NCBI GenBank assembly: GCA_016795145.1
Contig: JAEUII010000196.1
Span: forward strand, 1-37,316
Length of the DNA stretch: 37,316 nt
Source of the DNA: Planctomycetaceae bacterium
GTDB lineage: Bacteria; Planctomycetota; Planctomycetia; Planctomycetales; Planctomycetaceae
Direction of reading: 5' to 3'
Below the pieces are notes generated by a model. It did no database searches and was not told where the DNA came from. It was given only the letters and a program-made list of their open reading frames with translations. The position numbers and the translations under genes were made by a program. Below, piece after piece: positions 1 to 8,482 of this stretch. Positions within the stretch are counted from its first letter, which is position 1, and each line of letters begins with the position of its first letter.

Positions 1-650
1 ATTCAGCAATGAGTTTCATTCCACCTCAACACCTTTCAATTCCACACAGTCCGGATTTCAGCATCCAGACCAGCGGGCAGGGATTGTCTGTGGAAGTCTG
101 GATGCGTCCGGCGACCCTGCAGTTTCCTGGTGAAAGTCCCGATCATTACATTCACTGGCTGGGAAAGGGGAACGCAGGACAGATGGAATGGGGATTCCGT
201 TTCTATTCGATGAACAACGTTCAGCGGCGAAATCGCGTCTCTGCCTATGCATGGAATCCCGAGGGACACGCCGGAGCCGGCGCGTATTATCAGGGACCGC
301 TGGTACAACAGAACCACTGGATTCACCTGGTAGCATGCTTTCAACATTATGTAGCCCCCAGCGTGAGGCAGACAGGCGTGCAGTTCTACATCAACGGAGC
401 ACTGAGTCAGGGACCACCCAGTCCTGGAACACTGTACTACAATCCGCCAAAGTGGAATGTGGTGCCTCAAAGCGGCGATGCCCCACTTCGTCTGGGAACT
501 CGAAGCACCAGCAGCTACCTCACCGGATCGCTGGATGAAGTTGCGGTGTACCCAAGAGTGCTCCGCGCCGAAGAAGTATTGAATCACTACTCGGCAGCTC
601 TCCGTGAGAGTGAAGCGATTGAGGACAATCGCTCTACACTGTATGGGTAG
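1..650 (+). CDS. LamG/concanavalin A-like domain protein, 3' end (5' truncated by window)
   Basis: The reading frame is open from the first full codon at base 3, so the gene starts upstream of the window; 215 residues are visible. The visible part resembles a LamG (laminin G/pentraxin-like) jelly-roll domain: a PHSPDF-type edge strand, SVEVWMRP, NHWIHLVACF, VQFYINGALS, and a final SLDEVAVYPRVLRAEEVLNHY segment, which is the usual end of such domains. LamG domains bind carbohydrate or protein ligands and in planctomycetes usually sit in large secreted proteins; this fragment is probably the C-terminus of one. The last eleven codons and the TAG stop lie inside the repeat that is duplicated at 837-1011, so the natural C-terminus may have been altered by repeat insertion. 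Domain call is by pattern recognition only. Confidence 0.8.
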   Translation, partial: SAMSFIPPQHLSIPHSPDFSIQTSGQGLSVEVWMRPATLQFPGESPDHYIHWLGKGNAGQMEWGFRFYSMNNVQRRNRVSAYAWNPEGHAGAGAYYQGPLVQQNHWIHLVACFQHYVAPSVRQTGVQFYINGALSQGPPSPGTLYYNPPKWNVVPQSGDAPLRLGTRSTSSYLTGSLDEVAVYPRVLRAEEVLNHYSAALRESEAIEDNRSTLYG

Positions 651-787
651 CACAGGCAAAGCCTGTGACGCGCAGCGGCCGGAAGCCAATGTGAAAGCAT
701 GGCACTCCAGCGCAGGTCGATTTGGCAATCTCTCATCCTGGCACCGGCTTCCGGCGCCTGCGGCACACGCACTGCGTACGTGCTACC
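615..787. repeat. Structured repeat, copy A (pair with 837-1011)
   Basis: This ~173-bp unit is repeated about 222 bp downstream with only scattered substitutions and one indel. It contains a 7-bp hairpin (651-657 with 661-667) and a 10-bp inverted pair GCCGGAAGCC (678-687) / GGCTTCCGGC (746-755) that would close a larger stem. The stop codon of the LamG gene lies inside it. No transposase ORF or target-site duplication is visible. It looks like a non-coding palindromic repeat of REP or MITE type. Confidence 0.85.
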
Positions 788-836
788 CTGTGTAAAACGG
801 TTGTCCTCAGCCGTTTGCGATCAGACGCGACGCAAT

Positions 837-1011
837 GCGATTGAGGACAATCGCTCTACACTGTGTGGGAAGCACAGGCAAAGCCTGTGACGCGCAGCGG
901 CCGGAAGCCAATGTGAAAGCATGGCACTCCCAGCACAGGTCGATTTGGCAATCTCGCATCCTGGCACCGGCTTCCGGCGCCTTCGGCACACGCACTGCGT
1001 ACGGGCTACCC
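837..1011. repeat. Structured repeat, copy B (pair with 615-787)
   Basis: Second copy of the unit at 615-787. Both internal inverted pairs are preserved: 873-879 with 883-889, and 900-909 with 969-978. The stop codon seen in copy A is changed here (TAG to AAG). The spacer between the copies carries TTGTCCTCA (801-809), which is the inverse of TGAGGACAA at the start of each unit, so the arms can also pair across copies. Confidence 0.85.
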
Positions 1012-1560
1012 GGTGATCCCCAAAACGAAAAACCCCCGTGGTGCAGTACTTCCTGCATCCCGAGCCTGCACATGGAAGCCGGTCGCACACACCACGGGTG
1101 GTTCATCGGATTGGTGATGGTTTGGACGGAGAACAGTGCCGTGCCATCGGAACTTCGCTTTTCGCAAACTCCGTTCCATCGAACGGAAAGTCCCTGAATT
1201 CTGAATTGCAGCACCACATGACTCAAAAACACTGCATTTTTGCATTCATTCTCCCAATCGCTCCGGAGGCATGACCTGGTTTCCATAGGCCGAAGTCCTC
1301 CCTTGTGGCCACAAACTGGTCAGGCATCACGCAGTCTGGTCACCGACTGACCAGATCATGTTCACGGACTCAAATGTCGTGATTTGCTGAACACCTGTCG
1401 CAAGTTCCTGGCTTGTCTGTTCCTGAGTTTGATGGCGGGTGGATTGTCTGGCTCAGTTGCACTATCGTGGTCATCTGAGGGATCTGGACGAAGAATGCCA
1501 TGAGGTTTCATGTCGCTGATCCCGAATGAACTGTCCTGCAAGATTGAATCAGGGATACAC
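1012..1560. other. Intergenic region upstream of pyruvate carboxylase
   Basis: No convincing gene is seen in these ~550 bp. They contain nested inverted repeats at 1033-1104, a 7-bp hairpin TCCGTTC/GAACGGA at 1170-1187, and an operator-like palindrome at 1335-1355. An ATG at 1510 is in frame with pyruvate carboxylase but is judged not to be the start. Confidence 0.6.
1315..1355. promoter_or_regulatory. Operator-like palindrome with extra half-site upstream of pyc
   Basis: A perfect 8-bp inverted repeat, TCTGGTCA - 5 nt - TGACCAGA, lies at 1335-1355. A third half-site, ACTGGTCAG, lies at 1315-1323 in direct orientation, about 20 bp from the first arm. The arrangement is typical of binding sites for dimeric repressors or activators. 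It sits ~205 bp before the pyruvate carboxylase start. No regulator gene is adjacent, so the binding protein is unknown. This is inference from symmetry only. Confidence 0.35.
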
Positions 1561-4500
1561 ATGCAGCCGATCCAGAAACTTCTGGTTGCCAATCGTTCTG
1601 AAATTGCCATTCGAGTCTTCCGAAGTGCGACGGAGCTGGGAATTCGAACCGTCGCCATCTATTCGCACGAAGACCGCTACGCGCTGCATCGGTTCAAAGC
1701 GGATGAGGCGTATCGAATTGGAAAGCCTGGCGAGCCGATTCGATCCTATCTGGACATTCCCGCAATCGTCGCACTCGCGAAAGATGTCGGCGTCGATGCG
1801 ATTCATCCGGGTTATGGCTTCCTCTCGGAACGCCCTGAGTTTGCGAAGGCCTGCGCCGAAGCCGGAATCAAATTCGTTGGTCCGTCCGTGCATTGTCTGG
1901 AAGCACTCGGTGACAAGACAGCAGCACGCAACATCGCCATTCAGGCGGGTGTCCCAGTCCTTGGTGGCACAAAAGAGTCCATTGAGACCCTCGAGGAAGC
2001 TCGAACGAAAGCCGAAGAAATCGGCTTCCCCGTGATGATCAAGGCCGCAAAGGGTGGCGGTGGTCGAGGCATGCGAGCTGTGAAGTCCGCGGCCGATTTT
2101 GACCAGGCCTTTGAATCCGCAAGAAACGAAGCACGAACCGCGTTCGGCAGCCCTGAAGTCTTCCTCGAGAAATTCATCAGCCGCGCGAAGCATATCGAAG
2201 TTCAGCTGCTGGGGGACGAACACGGCAATCTTGTTCATCTTTATGAGCGTGACTGTTCCGTCCAGCGCCGCCATCAGAAGGTCGTCGAACTGGCCCCCGC
2301 TCCAAATCTCTCTCAGAAGCTGCGCGATGGCATCCTGGATGCCGCACTGAAGATCGGCCGCGCTGTGAACTATTCCTGCGCGGGTACGGTGGAGTTTCTG
2401 GTCGATGTCGATGCGGAGAAGTTCTACTTCATCGAAGTGAATCCTCGTATTCAGGTCGAACACACCGTCACGGAAGAGATCACGAACATCGATATCGTAA
2501 AGTGCCAGATCCTGGTGGCTCAGGGTAAGAAGCTGGCGGATGACGATATTGGCCTGGGCGATCAGGGCAACGTGAAGCTGAGCGGCTTTGCGGTTCAGTG
2601 CCGAGTCACCACGGAAGACCCGGCGAACAACTTCATGCCGGACTACGGTCGAGTCACTCACTATCGATCGGCCGGCGGTATGGGAATTCGACTCGATGCC
2701 GGCAGCGCGTTTTCCGGTGCCGTGGTCAATCCGTTTTATGACTCGCTGCTGACCAAGGTGACGACTCGCGGCCGTCGTTTCATCGATGCTATTCATCGTA
2801 TGGAACGAACTCTGAAGGAATTCCGAATTCGTGGTGTGAAGACGAACATTCCGTTCCTGAGCAAGGTGATGGCTCACCAGACCTTTGTGAACGGTGACTG
2901 CACGACTCGCTTTATCGATGAAACGCCCGAGCTGTTTCAGTTCGACCAGCGCCAGAACCGTGCGACTCGTCTGCTGAGTTACCTGGCGGAAACGATCGTC
3001 AACGGGAATGCCCTCGTGAAGGGCCGACCGAAGTCTCAGCGACGCGAACCGGCTCCCGTGCCATCGGTTCCTCGCGGGGTCCAGCCGCCAAAGGGGACTC
3101 GCGACAAACTGAAGGAGCTCGGTGCGACGGGCTTTGCAAAATGGGTGCTTGAACAGAAGCGGTTGTTGATTACCGACACCACGTTCCGTGATGCTCATCA
3201 GTCGCTGCTGGCGACTCGTATGAGGACCTTCGACCTGCTGCAGATTTCCGACGCGTATGCTCACTACTGTTCAGAAATGTTCAGCTTGGAAATGTGGGGC
3301 GGAGCGACATTCGATACCTCGATGCGTTTCCTGAAAGAATGCCCCTGGCAGCGACTGGTTCAGATGCGTGAACGAGTCCCCAACATTCTGTTCCAGATGC
3401 TGCTGCGTTCTTCCAATGCAGTTGGTTACACGAACTATCCCGACAACATTGTTCAGGTCTTCGTGAAGGAAGCGGCGGATGCGGGAATTGATGTCTTCCG
3501 CATCTTCGACTGCCTGAACTGGCTTCCGAACATGAAAGTCGCCATGGACGCTGTCGTGGAATCCGGCGCGATCTGTGAAGCGGCGATTTGCTACACCGGT
3601 GACATCACCAATCCAAAGCGAACGAAGTACAGCCTGAAGTACTACGTCGATCTGGCGAAGCAGCTGGAGAAAATGGGTGCTCACATTCTGGCCATCAAGG
3701 ACATGGCTGGCTTGTGCAAACCTGCTGCGGCGTCACAGTTGATCAAGGCATTGAAGCAGGAGATCGGGATTCCAATCCACTTCCATACACATGACACCGC
3801 CGGCATTCAGGCCGCGTCGATCATGCAGGGGGCTCAGGTCAATCTGGACATTGCTGACGCCGCGATGGCACCGATGTCCGGTGGGACATCTCAGGTGAAC
3901 CTGAATACTCTGGTGGAGATGCTGAAGTTCGGCGATCGAGACACGGCACTTGATTCCGATCGACTCGACACGATTGCCGAATACTGGAGATCAGTTCGAG
4001 AGTTCTACACACCGTTTGAAAGCGTCGCGCTGGCAGCGACGGCTGACCTCTATCGCCACGAAATGCCGGGCGGGCAGTACACGAATCTGTTCGAACAGGC
4101 GCGAGCTCTGGGACTGGCAGATCGCTGGCCGGAAGTCTGCCGTCTGTATGCCGACGTGAATCAGCTGTTCGGCGACATCGTGAAGGTGACCCCCACCAGC
4201 AAGTCTGTCGGCGACATGGCCCTGTTCATGCTGGCGAACAACCTGACTTGTGAAGACGTGCTGAATCCGGATCGTGACATTGCTTTCCCGGGCAGTGTGA
4301 TCGACCTGATCGGCGGTGGCATGGGACAGCCTCCAGGTGGATTCCCGGAAGCCGTTCGCAAACGCATTCTTCTTGGCAAGCAGGAGTTCGTTGGTCGACC
4401 TGGAGAAACTCTTCCGCCCGCCGACATGGCCGCGGCGAAGAAGAAAGTTCAGGAGTTGCTGGGCCGTGAACCGAACGGTCAGGAAGTGATCTCCTGGCTG

Positions 4501-5013
4501 TTGTATGAACGAGTCTACGAGGAGTTTGCGAAGCACGAAGAGAAGTACGCCGACGTCAGCATTCTGCCAACGCCGAACTTCTTCTTTGGCCTTGAAGTCG
4601 GCGAAGAGATTTCGATCGACATCGAACCTGGCAAGACACTCATCATTCGGCTATTGACCGTCAGCGATGCCCACGCCGATGGGACTCGCACGGTCTTCTT
4701 CGAACTGAACGGACAGCCTCGCGAAATCACGCTGGCGGATAATTCGATCGAAGCCACCGCGGAAGCTCGTGTGAAAGCCGACCCGGCGATTGCCGGTCAG
4801 GTTGGAGCAACGATGCCGGGCATGGTCGTGACGGTTGCCGTAAAGATCGGCGATCGGATCAAGAAGGGCCAGAAGCTGCTGAGCCTCGAAGCGATGAAGA
4901 TGGAAACTACCATCAACGCCGACCTCGACGGCAAGATCCGCGACGTTCTCGTCCAGCCCGGACGACGAGTTGAAACGGGCGATCTGCTGGTCGTGATCGA
5001 GCCGGAGGCGTAG
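1561..5013 (+). CDS. pyc: Pyruvate carboxylase
   Basis: This is a full-length 1150-residue, single-chain pyruvate carboxylase, which makes oxaloacetate from pyruvate, bicarbonate and ATP (anaplerosis). The biotin carboxylase part comes first: KLLVANRSEIAIRVFR at the N-terminus, the ATP-grasp glycine loop GGGGRGM, and EVNPRIQVEHTVTE. It is followed by the carboxyltransferase part (ITDTTFRDAHQSLLATRMRT) and a C-terminal biotinyl domain with AMKM, biotinylated lysine about residue 1113. The ATG at 1561 is chosen over the in-frame ATG at 1510 because AGGGA lies 5 nt upstream and because known family members begin about six residues before LLVANR. Monocistronic, with repeats on both sides. Confidence 0.97.
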   Translation: MQPIQKLLVANRSEIAIRVFRSATELGIRTVAIYSHEDRYALHRFKADEAYRIGKPGEPIRSYLDIPAIVALAKDVGVDAIHPGYGFLSERPEFAKACAEAGIKFVGPSVHCLEALGDKTAARNIAIQAGVPVLGGTKESIETLEEARTKAEEIGFPVMIKAAKGGGGRGMRAVKSAADFDQAFESARNEARTAFGSPEVFLEKFISRAKHIEVQLLGDEHGNLVHLYERDCSVQRRHQKVVELAPAPNLSQKLRDGILDAALKIGRAVNYSCAGTVEFLVDVDAEKFYFIEVNPRIQVEHTVTEEITNIDIVKCQILVAQGKKLADDDIGLGDQGNVKLSGFAVQCRVTTEDPANNFMPDYGRVTHYRSAGGMGIRLDAGSAFSGAVVNPFYDSLLTKVTTRGRRFIDAIHRMERTLKEFRIRGVKTNIPFLSKVMAHQTFVNGDCTTRFIDETPELFQFDQRQNRATRLLSYLAETIVNGNALVKGRPKSQRREPAPVPSVPRGVQPPKGTRDKLKELGATGFAKWVLEQKRLLITDTTFRDAHQSLLATRMRTFDLLQISDAYAHYCSEMFSLEMWGGATFDTSMRFLKECPWQRLVQMRERVPNILFQMLLRSSNAVGYTNYPDNIVQVFVKEAADAGIDVFRIFDCLNWLPNMKVAMDAVVESGAICEAAICYTGDITNPKRTKYSLKYYVDLAKQLEKMGAHILAIKDMAGLCKPAAASQLIKALKQEIGIPIHFHTHDTAGIQAASIMQGAQVNLDIADAAMAPMSGGTSQVNLNTLVEMLKFGDRDTALDSDRLDTIAEYWRSVREFYTPFESVALAATADLYRHEMPGGQYTNLFEQARALGLADRWPEVCRLYADVNQLFGDIVKVTPTSKSVGDMALFMLANNLTCEDVLNPDRDIAFPGSVIDLIGGGMGQPPGGFPEAVRKRILLGKQEFVGRPGETLPPADMAAAKKKVQELLGREPNGQEVISWLLYERVYEEFAKHEEKYADVSILPTPNFFFGLEVGEEISIDIEPGKTLIIRLLTVSDAHADGTRTVFFELNGQPREITLADNSIEATAEARVKADPAIAGQVGATMPGMVVTVAVKIGDRIKKGQKLLSLEAMKMETTINADLDGKIRDVLVQPGRRVETGDLLVVIEPEA

Positions 5014-5132
5014 GGCGCCTTCGCTGATCTATCGTTCGTCGTTCCCCGTCATCCCTGCGCAAGCGGGCCAGCGGGGCCCCAGCAAGATCGTTTCGAAACC
5101 GCGAATGTAGCAAAGCAATCGCTAACATCGTT

Positions 5133-5155
5133 TCCGCCGGTCCCGCACCGGCGGA
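5133..5155. repeat. CCGCCGGT-type hairpin repeat, copy 1
   Basis: Perfect 9-bp inverted repeat: TCCGCCGGT, 5-nt loop CCCGC, ACCGGCGGA. It is the first of at least four related hairpins between 5133 and 6063, with a further diverged one at 6393-6428. Confidence 0.8.
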
Positions 5156-5198
5156 GCGTCACCTTGCTGCTACAATACGCAAGAAAAGTCGTCACGCT

Positions 5199-5223
5199 TT
5201 CCGTCGGTCCTGCACCGACGGAA
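5199..5223. repeat. CCGCCGGT-type hairpin repeat, copy 2
   Basis: Perfect 10-bp inverted repeat: TTCCGTCGGT, 5-nt loop CCTGC, ACCGACGGAA. Relative to copy 1 both arms have changed in step (C to T in one, G to A in the other), so pairing is retained. Confidence 0.8.
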
Positions 5224-5505
5224 GCAACAACTTGCAACGACAGCTGAGTGGGGTGACGTCCGTTCCCTGATTGATTTTTTTGTATCGCGAGTGGCAACCA
5301 ACGTGGCTTTGATCCAGTCACGGTCGGCAAAAAAATGTTGGGCAGAAAAATACGGCCAACGGCTCTCAGCCTGTCTTCCGTGTCGCGTCCGCAACACACC
5401 TGTCGATATCATGGCTGCTCAGTACCGTCGCAACACAAGCTTTCCATGTGTGGCAACATGATATCTCGTGATTCACAGACGGGTCGTTCACTGATCCTCC
5501 ACAGC

Positions 5506-5931
5506 ATGAACAGTGTTGATCAACTCCCGGAAATCATTGAGTCTCCAAGTCGCTATTTCGTTTCAATGCTGATCTGGGATGCGGCAAACGTTGAGGCGAT
5601 AGACATCACCAGACTAGCCCGTAAGCTGATCGACTCCGGGTGTGCGTATGCCTGCTTCTGGGGTGATGATTGTGAACGTGTTCACGACCTGTTCGATAGC
5701 GAATGGATTTCCAACGGATTTGATCCCGCTTCGAATGACACAATCATGACAACATGGCACGCGAATGACTCGCTAGACGAATTCATTTACTTCTCACTCC
5801 AACACACGCAGCCAACCGCCAAATATCAGCCGGAGTGCAACACTGTCATTGCGATCGTAATCAAAGACAGCACACGGTCAGAGAAAATCCAAAGCATTTT
5901 TGCAGACACAGCTCGCTTCTACTCTGTGTAA
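5506..5931 (+). CDS. Conserved-looking small protein of unknown function
   Basis: The 141-residue product has a globular composition and no signal peptide or membrane span: RYFVSMLIWDA, then CAYACFWGDDCERVHDLFD, then TVIAIVIKD near the end. I do not assign a function. The pattern (a β-strand opening, an acidic-Cys motif, and a Trp-containing centre) recalls small uncharacterised domain proteins found in many bacteria. The start is uncertain: in-frame ATGs exist at 5335, 5446, 5458 and 5506 and none has a good ribosome-binding site. The last is chosen because the region before it is low in recognisable structure and overlaps repeat DNA. It stands alone between two repeat-rich stretches. Confidence 0.6.
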   Translation: MNSVDQLPEIIESPSRYFVSMLIWDAANVEAIDITRLARKLIDSGCAYACFWGDDCERVHDLFDSEWISNGFDPASNDTIMTTWHANDSLDEFIYFSLQHTQPTAKYQPECNTVIAIVIKDSTRSEKIQSIFADTARFYSV

Positions 5932-5972
5932 CATCGTTGACTGGGAAAACTTTAGTAGCCGTAGATTGTTGC

Positions 5973-5997
5973 TTCCGCCGGTACAAGACCGACGGAA
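5973..5997. repeat. CCGCCGGT-type hairpin repeat, copy 3
   Basis: Inverted repeat TTCCGCCGGT / ACCGACGGAA with a 5-nt loop and one mismatch that would be a G-T (G-U) or C-A type position. It combines the left arm of copy 1 with the right arm of copy 2. Confidence 0.7.
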
Positions 5998-6032
5998 CGC
6001 GGTGTGGGGCTTTGCGGTGATTGTAGCTGCAA

Positions 6033-6376
6033 GTTGATGCTCCGCCGGTGCGAGACCGGCGGAAGCAAGCAGACGTTATTGCGTTGCTTTATCCGCGTCC
6101 ATTCGCGTCCATCTGCGGTTTCAAATCCTGTTGTTGGGTTCCCACCTGTGTGGGGATGACGCAGGAGATTTCAGAGTTGTACCGGGAAGCTAACGCATCC
6201 CGCTCGCCGGGAAGTGGGGTGTGGCGGACGTAACTCGGAGGACTGATGTCCTGCCGCTCGCCTTATTTTCTGTCCCTCATCTTTTGTCAGATGAACTCGT
6301 CATTCGCCGCCGTTCACAGGTTCTGAATCACCGAGTCCCAAATCGCAATCAGGGGAGTGACGTCGCCCCGCTTGCC
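6033..6376. repeat. Large tandem repeat, copy 1
   Basis: This ~345-bp unit recurs at 6388-6750 with small indels. Shared landmarks are GGAAGCAAGCAGACG, GGTTTCAAATCCTG, TTGTACCGGGAAGC, TAACGCATCCCGCTCGCC, GGAGGACTGATGTCCTGCCG and TTTTCTGTCCCTCATC. It is itself a mosaic of short palindromic modules. The frames open across it (for example 6048-6233 and 6221-6547) have no protein-like composition and are taken as non-coding. Confidence 0.8.
6041..6063. repeat. CCGCCGGT-type hairpin repeat, copy 4
   Basis: Perfect 9-bp inverted repeat TCCGCCGGT, loop GCGAG, ACCGGCGGA. It forms the left edge of the first large tandem repeat copy (6033-6376). Confidence 0.8.
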
Positions 6377-6387
6377 GAGGACAAGGG

Positions 6388-6750
6388 TTGTTGCTTCCGC
6401 TGGTGCGGGCTGGTGCGGGGCCGGCGGAAGCAAGCAGACGCGATTGCGTTGTCTTATTCGCGTGGATCCGCGTCCATTCGCGGTTTCAAATCCTGCAGTT
6501 GGGTTCCCATCGTTCCCGTCTCTTTGGGGATGACGCAGGAAGTTTGAGCGTTGTACCGGGAAGCTAACGCATCCCGCTCGCCGGGGAGTGGGGTGGGGCG
6601 GACGTTACTCGGAGGACTGACGTCCTGCCGCTCGCCTTATTTTCTGTCCCTCATCTTTTGTCAGATGCGTTCGTCACCCGCCGCTATTCGCGGGTTCTGA
6701 ACGGCCCGGAGCAGAATCGCAATCAGGGGACTGACGTCGCCCCGCTCGCC
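6388..6750. repeat. Large tandem repeat, copy 2
   Basis: Second copy of the 6033-6376 unit, offset by 365-374 bp depending on position because of indels. Its left edge is an expanded form of the hairpin repeat (6393-6428) in which the loop side contains a duplicated TGGTGCGGG. It ends about 250 bp before the kinase gene. Confidence 0.8.
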
Positions 6751-7000
6751 TTGGGGCAGGCTGTGTCGGTTTTGCTGGTTGTAGGGTCGGAACGCGTTTG
6801 GTGATTCAGTGGATCAGAGCGCGCGGCAAAACGAATTCGACCTATGTTTGCTTTGCTGCTTCACGCCCCGGACTGGCGACGGCAGAGGTCTACGCACAAA
6901 TCCCCAGTGCAGTTGTTTCATTCGCATGGCTGTCACGTGAGCTCGTCGGCTGTGCGAACGGTCCGTTGACGACTAATGATCGTCCAACTGGGGAATTCCG
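6751..7000. other. Region upstream of the kinase operon
   Basis: No gene is supported. It should contain the promoter of the kinase operon, but I see no strong -35/-10 pair. An in-frame stop at 6977-6979 limits the kinase reading frame to starts downstream of it. Confidence 0.4.
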
Positions 7001-8482
7001 TTGGTTACTTCCGCACAACAATCAGCACCGCAACCGCCGGCACAAACTCGGGCCTTTCGTCCGGATGTTCGCGCTGAGCAGATTGCCAACGGCCCGGGGC
7101 AGTCAATCGCCAGCAACTCGCAGCAATCCGGCAACGACCTTCTTCCCCTGACCATCACGGATCTCAATCGAACGGATCTCTCGGGACTTAGCCTAGGTTC
7201 CTGGCGGCCGGGACGCAAACTCGGTCAGGGAGGAATGGGGCAGGTCTTTCATGCGACTCATGAAACGCTTGGGCGTTCCTTTGCCATCAAGTTCTTGACC
7301 GCAGGTCTGACATCGTCACAGGAAGCTTCACAGCGATTTCAGGATGAGATTCAAAGTCTCGGGCAGATGCAGCATGCGAACATCGTTTCCGCTGTCGACG
7401 CCGGTGTGAAGAACGGGATTCACTACCTGGTCACCGACTACGTTGCGGGACAAACGCTCTCGGAAGTCGTGGCGAACGACGGCCCTCTATCCGAAACTCG
7501 CGTCATTGAGATTGCTCGACAGATTGCCGCCGGCCTCGCGCACGCTCACCGACTGGGCTTCGTTCATCGCGACATTAAGCCATCCAATCTGATGCTGGAC
7601 GAAGCAGGCACTGTTCGAATTTTGGACTTCGGAATTGCTCGCCACACAAGTGGTTCGTCGTCTCTGACGGCCGATGGTCAGTTGCTGGGCACCGCAGAGT
7701 TTCTGGCCCCGGAGCAGGCGGCTGACGCACAGAGCGTTGACGGCCGCAGCGATCTCTACAGCCTGGGCGGAACACTTCTGTTTCTTCTGACGGGAGAAAC
7801 ACCGTTCCCGAAGAGTACTCATCCGACCTTCGCATCACAAATCCATGCCCACCTGTTTGAAACGCCGCAAGCGATCGCTCAGCCTCGCAGCGACTGGTCG
7901 CCGCAGCTGCTGAGCCTGCTGACTCGGCTCATGGCACGAAATCCGAATGATCGATTTTCGAGTGCCCAGGATGTTGTGTCCTTTCTTGACGGGAAGACAT
8001 CAGCGTCGCCGACCAGGAAGTCAAACACCGTTCGCATGGTCACGTTTGGAACATTGGCGTGTGCCTTCATGCTCTTTGCGATGATTCGTCAGTTCAATGG
8101 AAGCGAGAACGCTGAAAAGTCGGTGTCTCAGGCCGGCCCATTCGAATCAGCACCATCAACGGATGTGAATCCGGTCGATGCCAACCAGGAACAAGCGGCA
8201 ACCGGGGAAGCCTCTTCACCTGCTGAAGCCACTAAAACGGCTTCTCCTGAAGACGGTGTTGATCCCGAAGAGACAGAACCTGAAACGCCTCCGAGTTCAG
8301 CAAGCACGCCAGAGACCGAACCGTCAGAATCTTCTGAGCCTCTGGAAGCGCCGAACGATGTGCAGACGGGCAACACGAACCCATCACGCAACGCTGGCCA
8401 CGCCCCGGCACCATTCCCGCGGAAACTTCTGGGTGGCAACTCGAAACAACGCCCCGGCGTCAGAACAGGAGCACCTCAATGA
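7001..8482 (+). CDS. Transmembrane Ser/Thr protein kinase
   Basis: The 493-residue protein has a canonical Hanks-type kinase domain at about residues 68-330: glycine loop GQGGMGQV (76-83), ATP-binding K97, catalytic HRDIKPSN (189-196), DFG (209-211) and APE (237-239). A single membrane span follows (about 345-364). The C-terminal tail of ~130 residues is rich in Glu, Pro, Ser and Thr and is predicted to lie outside the cytoplasm. The start is the TTG at 7001: an in-frame stop lies just upstream at 6977-6979, GGGGA precedes it, and no in-frame ATG occurs before the glycine loop. The stop overlaps the next gene's ATG by four bases (ATGA), indicating translational coupling to the FHA-GGDEF gene. 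The tail has no recognisable sensor domain. Confidence 0.93.
   Translation: MVTSAQQSAPQPPAQTRAFRPDVRAEQIANGPGQSIASNSQQSGNDLLPLTITDLNRTDLSGLSLGSWRPGRKLGQGGMGQVFHATHETLGRSFAIKFLTAGLTSSQEASQRFQDEIQSLGQMQHANIVSAVDAGVKNGIHYLVTDYVAGQTLSEVVANDGPLSETRVIEIARQIAAGLAHAHRLGFVHRDIKPSNLMLDEAGTVRILDFGIARHTSGSSSLTADGQLLGTAEFLAPEQAADAQSVDGRSDLYSLGGTLLFLLTGETPFPKSTHPTFASQIHAHLFETPQAIAQPRSDWSPQLLSLLTRLMARNPNDRFSSAQDVVSFLDGKTSASPTRKSNTVRMVTFGTLACAFMLFAMIRQFNGSENAEKSVSQAGPFESAPSTDVNPVDANQEQAATGEASSPAEATKTASPEDGVDPEETEPETPPSSASTPETEPSESSEPLEAPNDVQTGNTNPSRNAGHAPAPFPRKLLGGNSKQRPGVRTGAPQ

Larger units (their letters stand above)
5014..5505. other. Intergenic region with two perfect hairpin repeats
   Basis: Apart from the hairpins at 5133-5155 and 5199-5223, the stretch after pyc holds a degenerate palindromic segment at 5040-5080. 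The open frame extending upstream of 5506 has no family support. No gene is called here. Confidence 0.5.

Noticed and set aside
615..1011. CRISPR array
   Set aside because: Only two long units, each with internal palindromes, and no short regular spacers or cas genes.
1020..1110. Possible signal recognition particle (4.5S) RNA on the minus strand
   Set aside because: GCAGGAAGTACTGCA resembles the SRP tip only loosely; the conserved GGAAGGAAGCAGCC-type motif is missing.
807..1286. 159-codon minus-strand frame across repeat copy B
   Set aside because: Half of it translates a non-coding repeat and the rest has no recognisable features.
1549..3264. 571-codon open frame on the minus strand opposite pyruvate carboxylase
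   Set aside because: Lies wholly antisense to a firmly identified gene, has no recognisable domain, and mirrors its codon structure.
6048..6547. Short open frames inside the tandem repeat
   Set aside because: They follow the repeat units and translate palindromic DNA; no sign of protein selection.
6798..7151. 117-codon open frame on the plus strand before the kinase
   Set aside because: Overlaps the kinase N-terminus in another frame, low-complexity composition, no ribosome-binding site.
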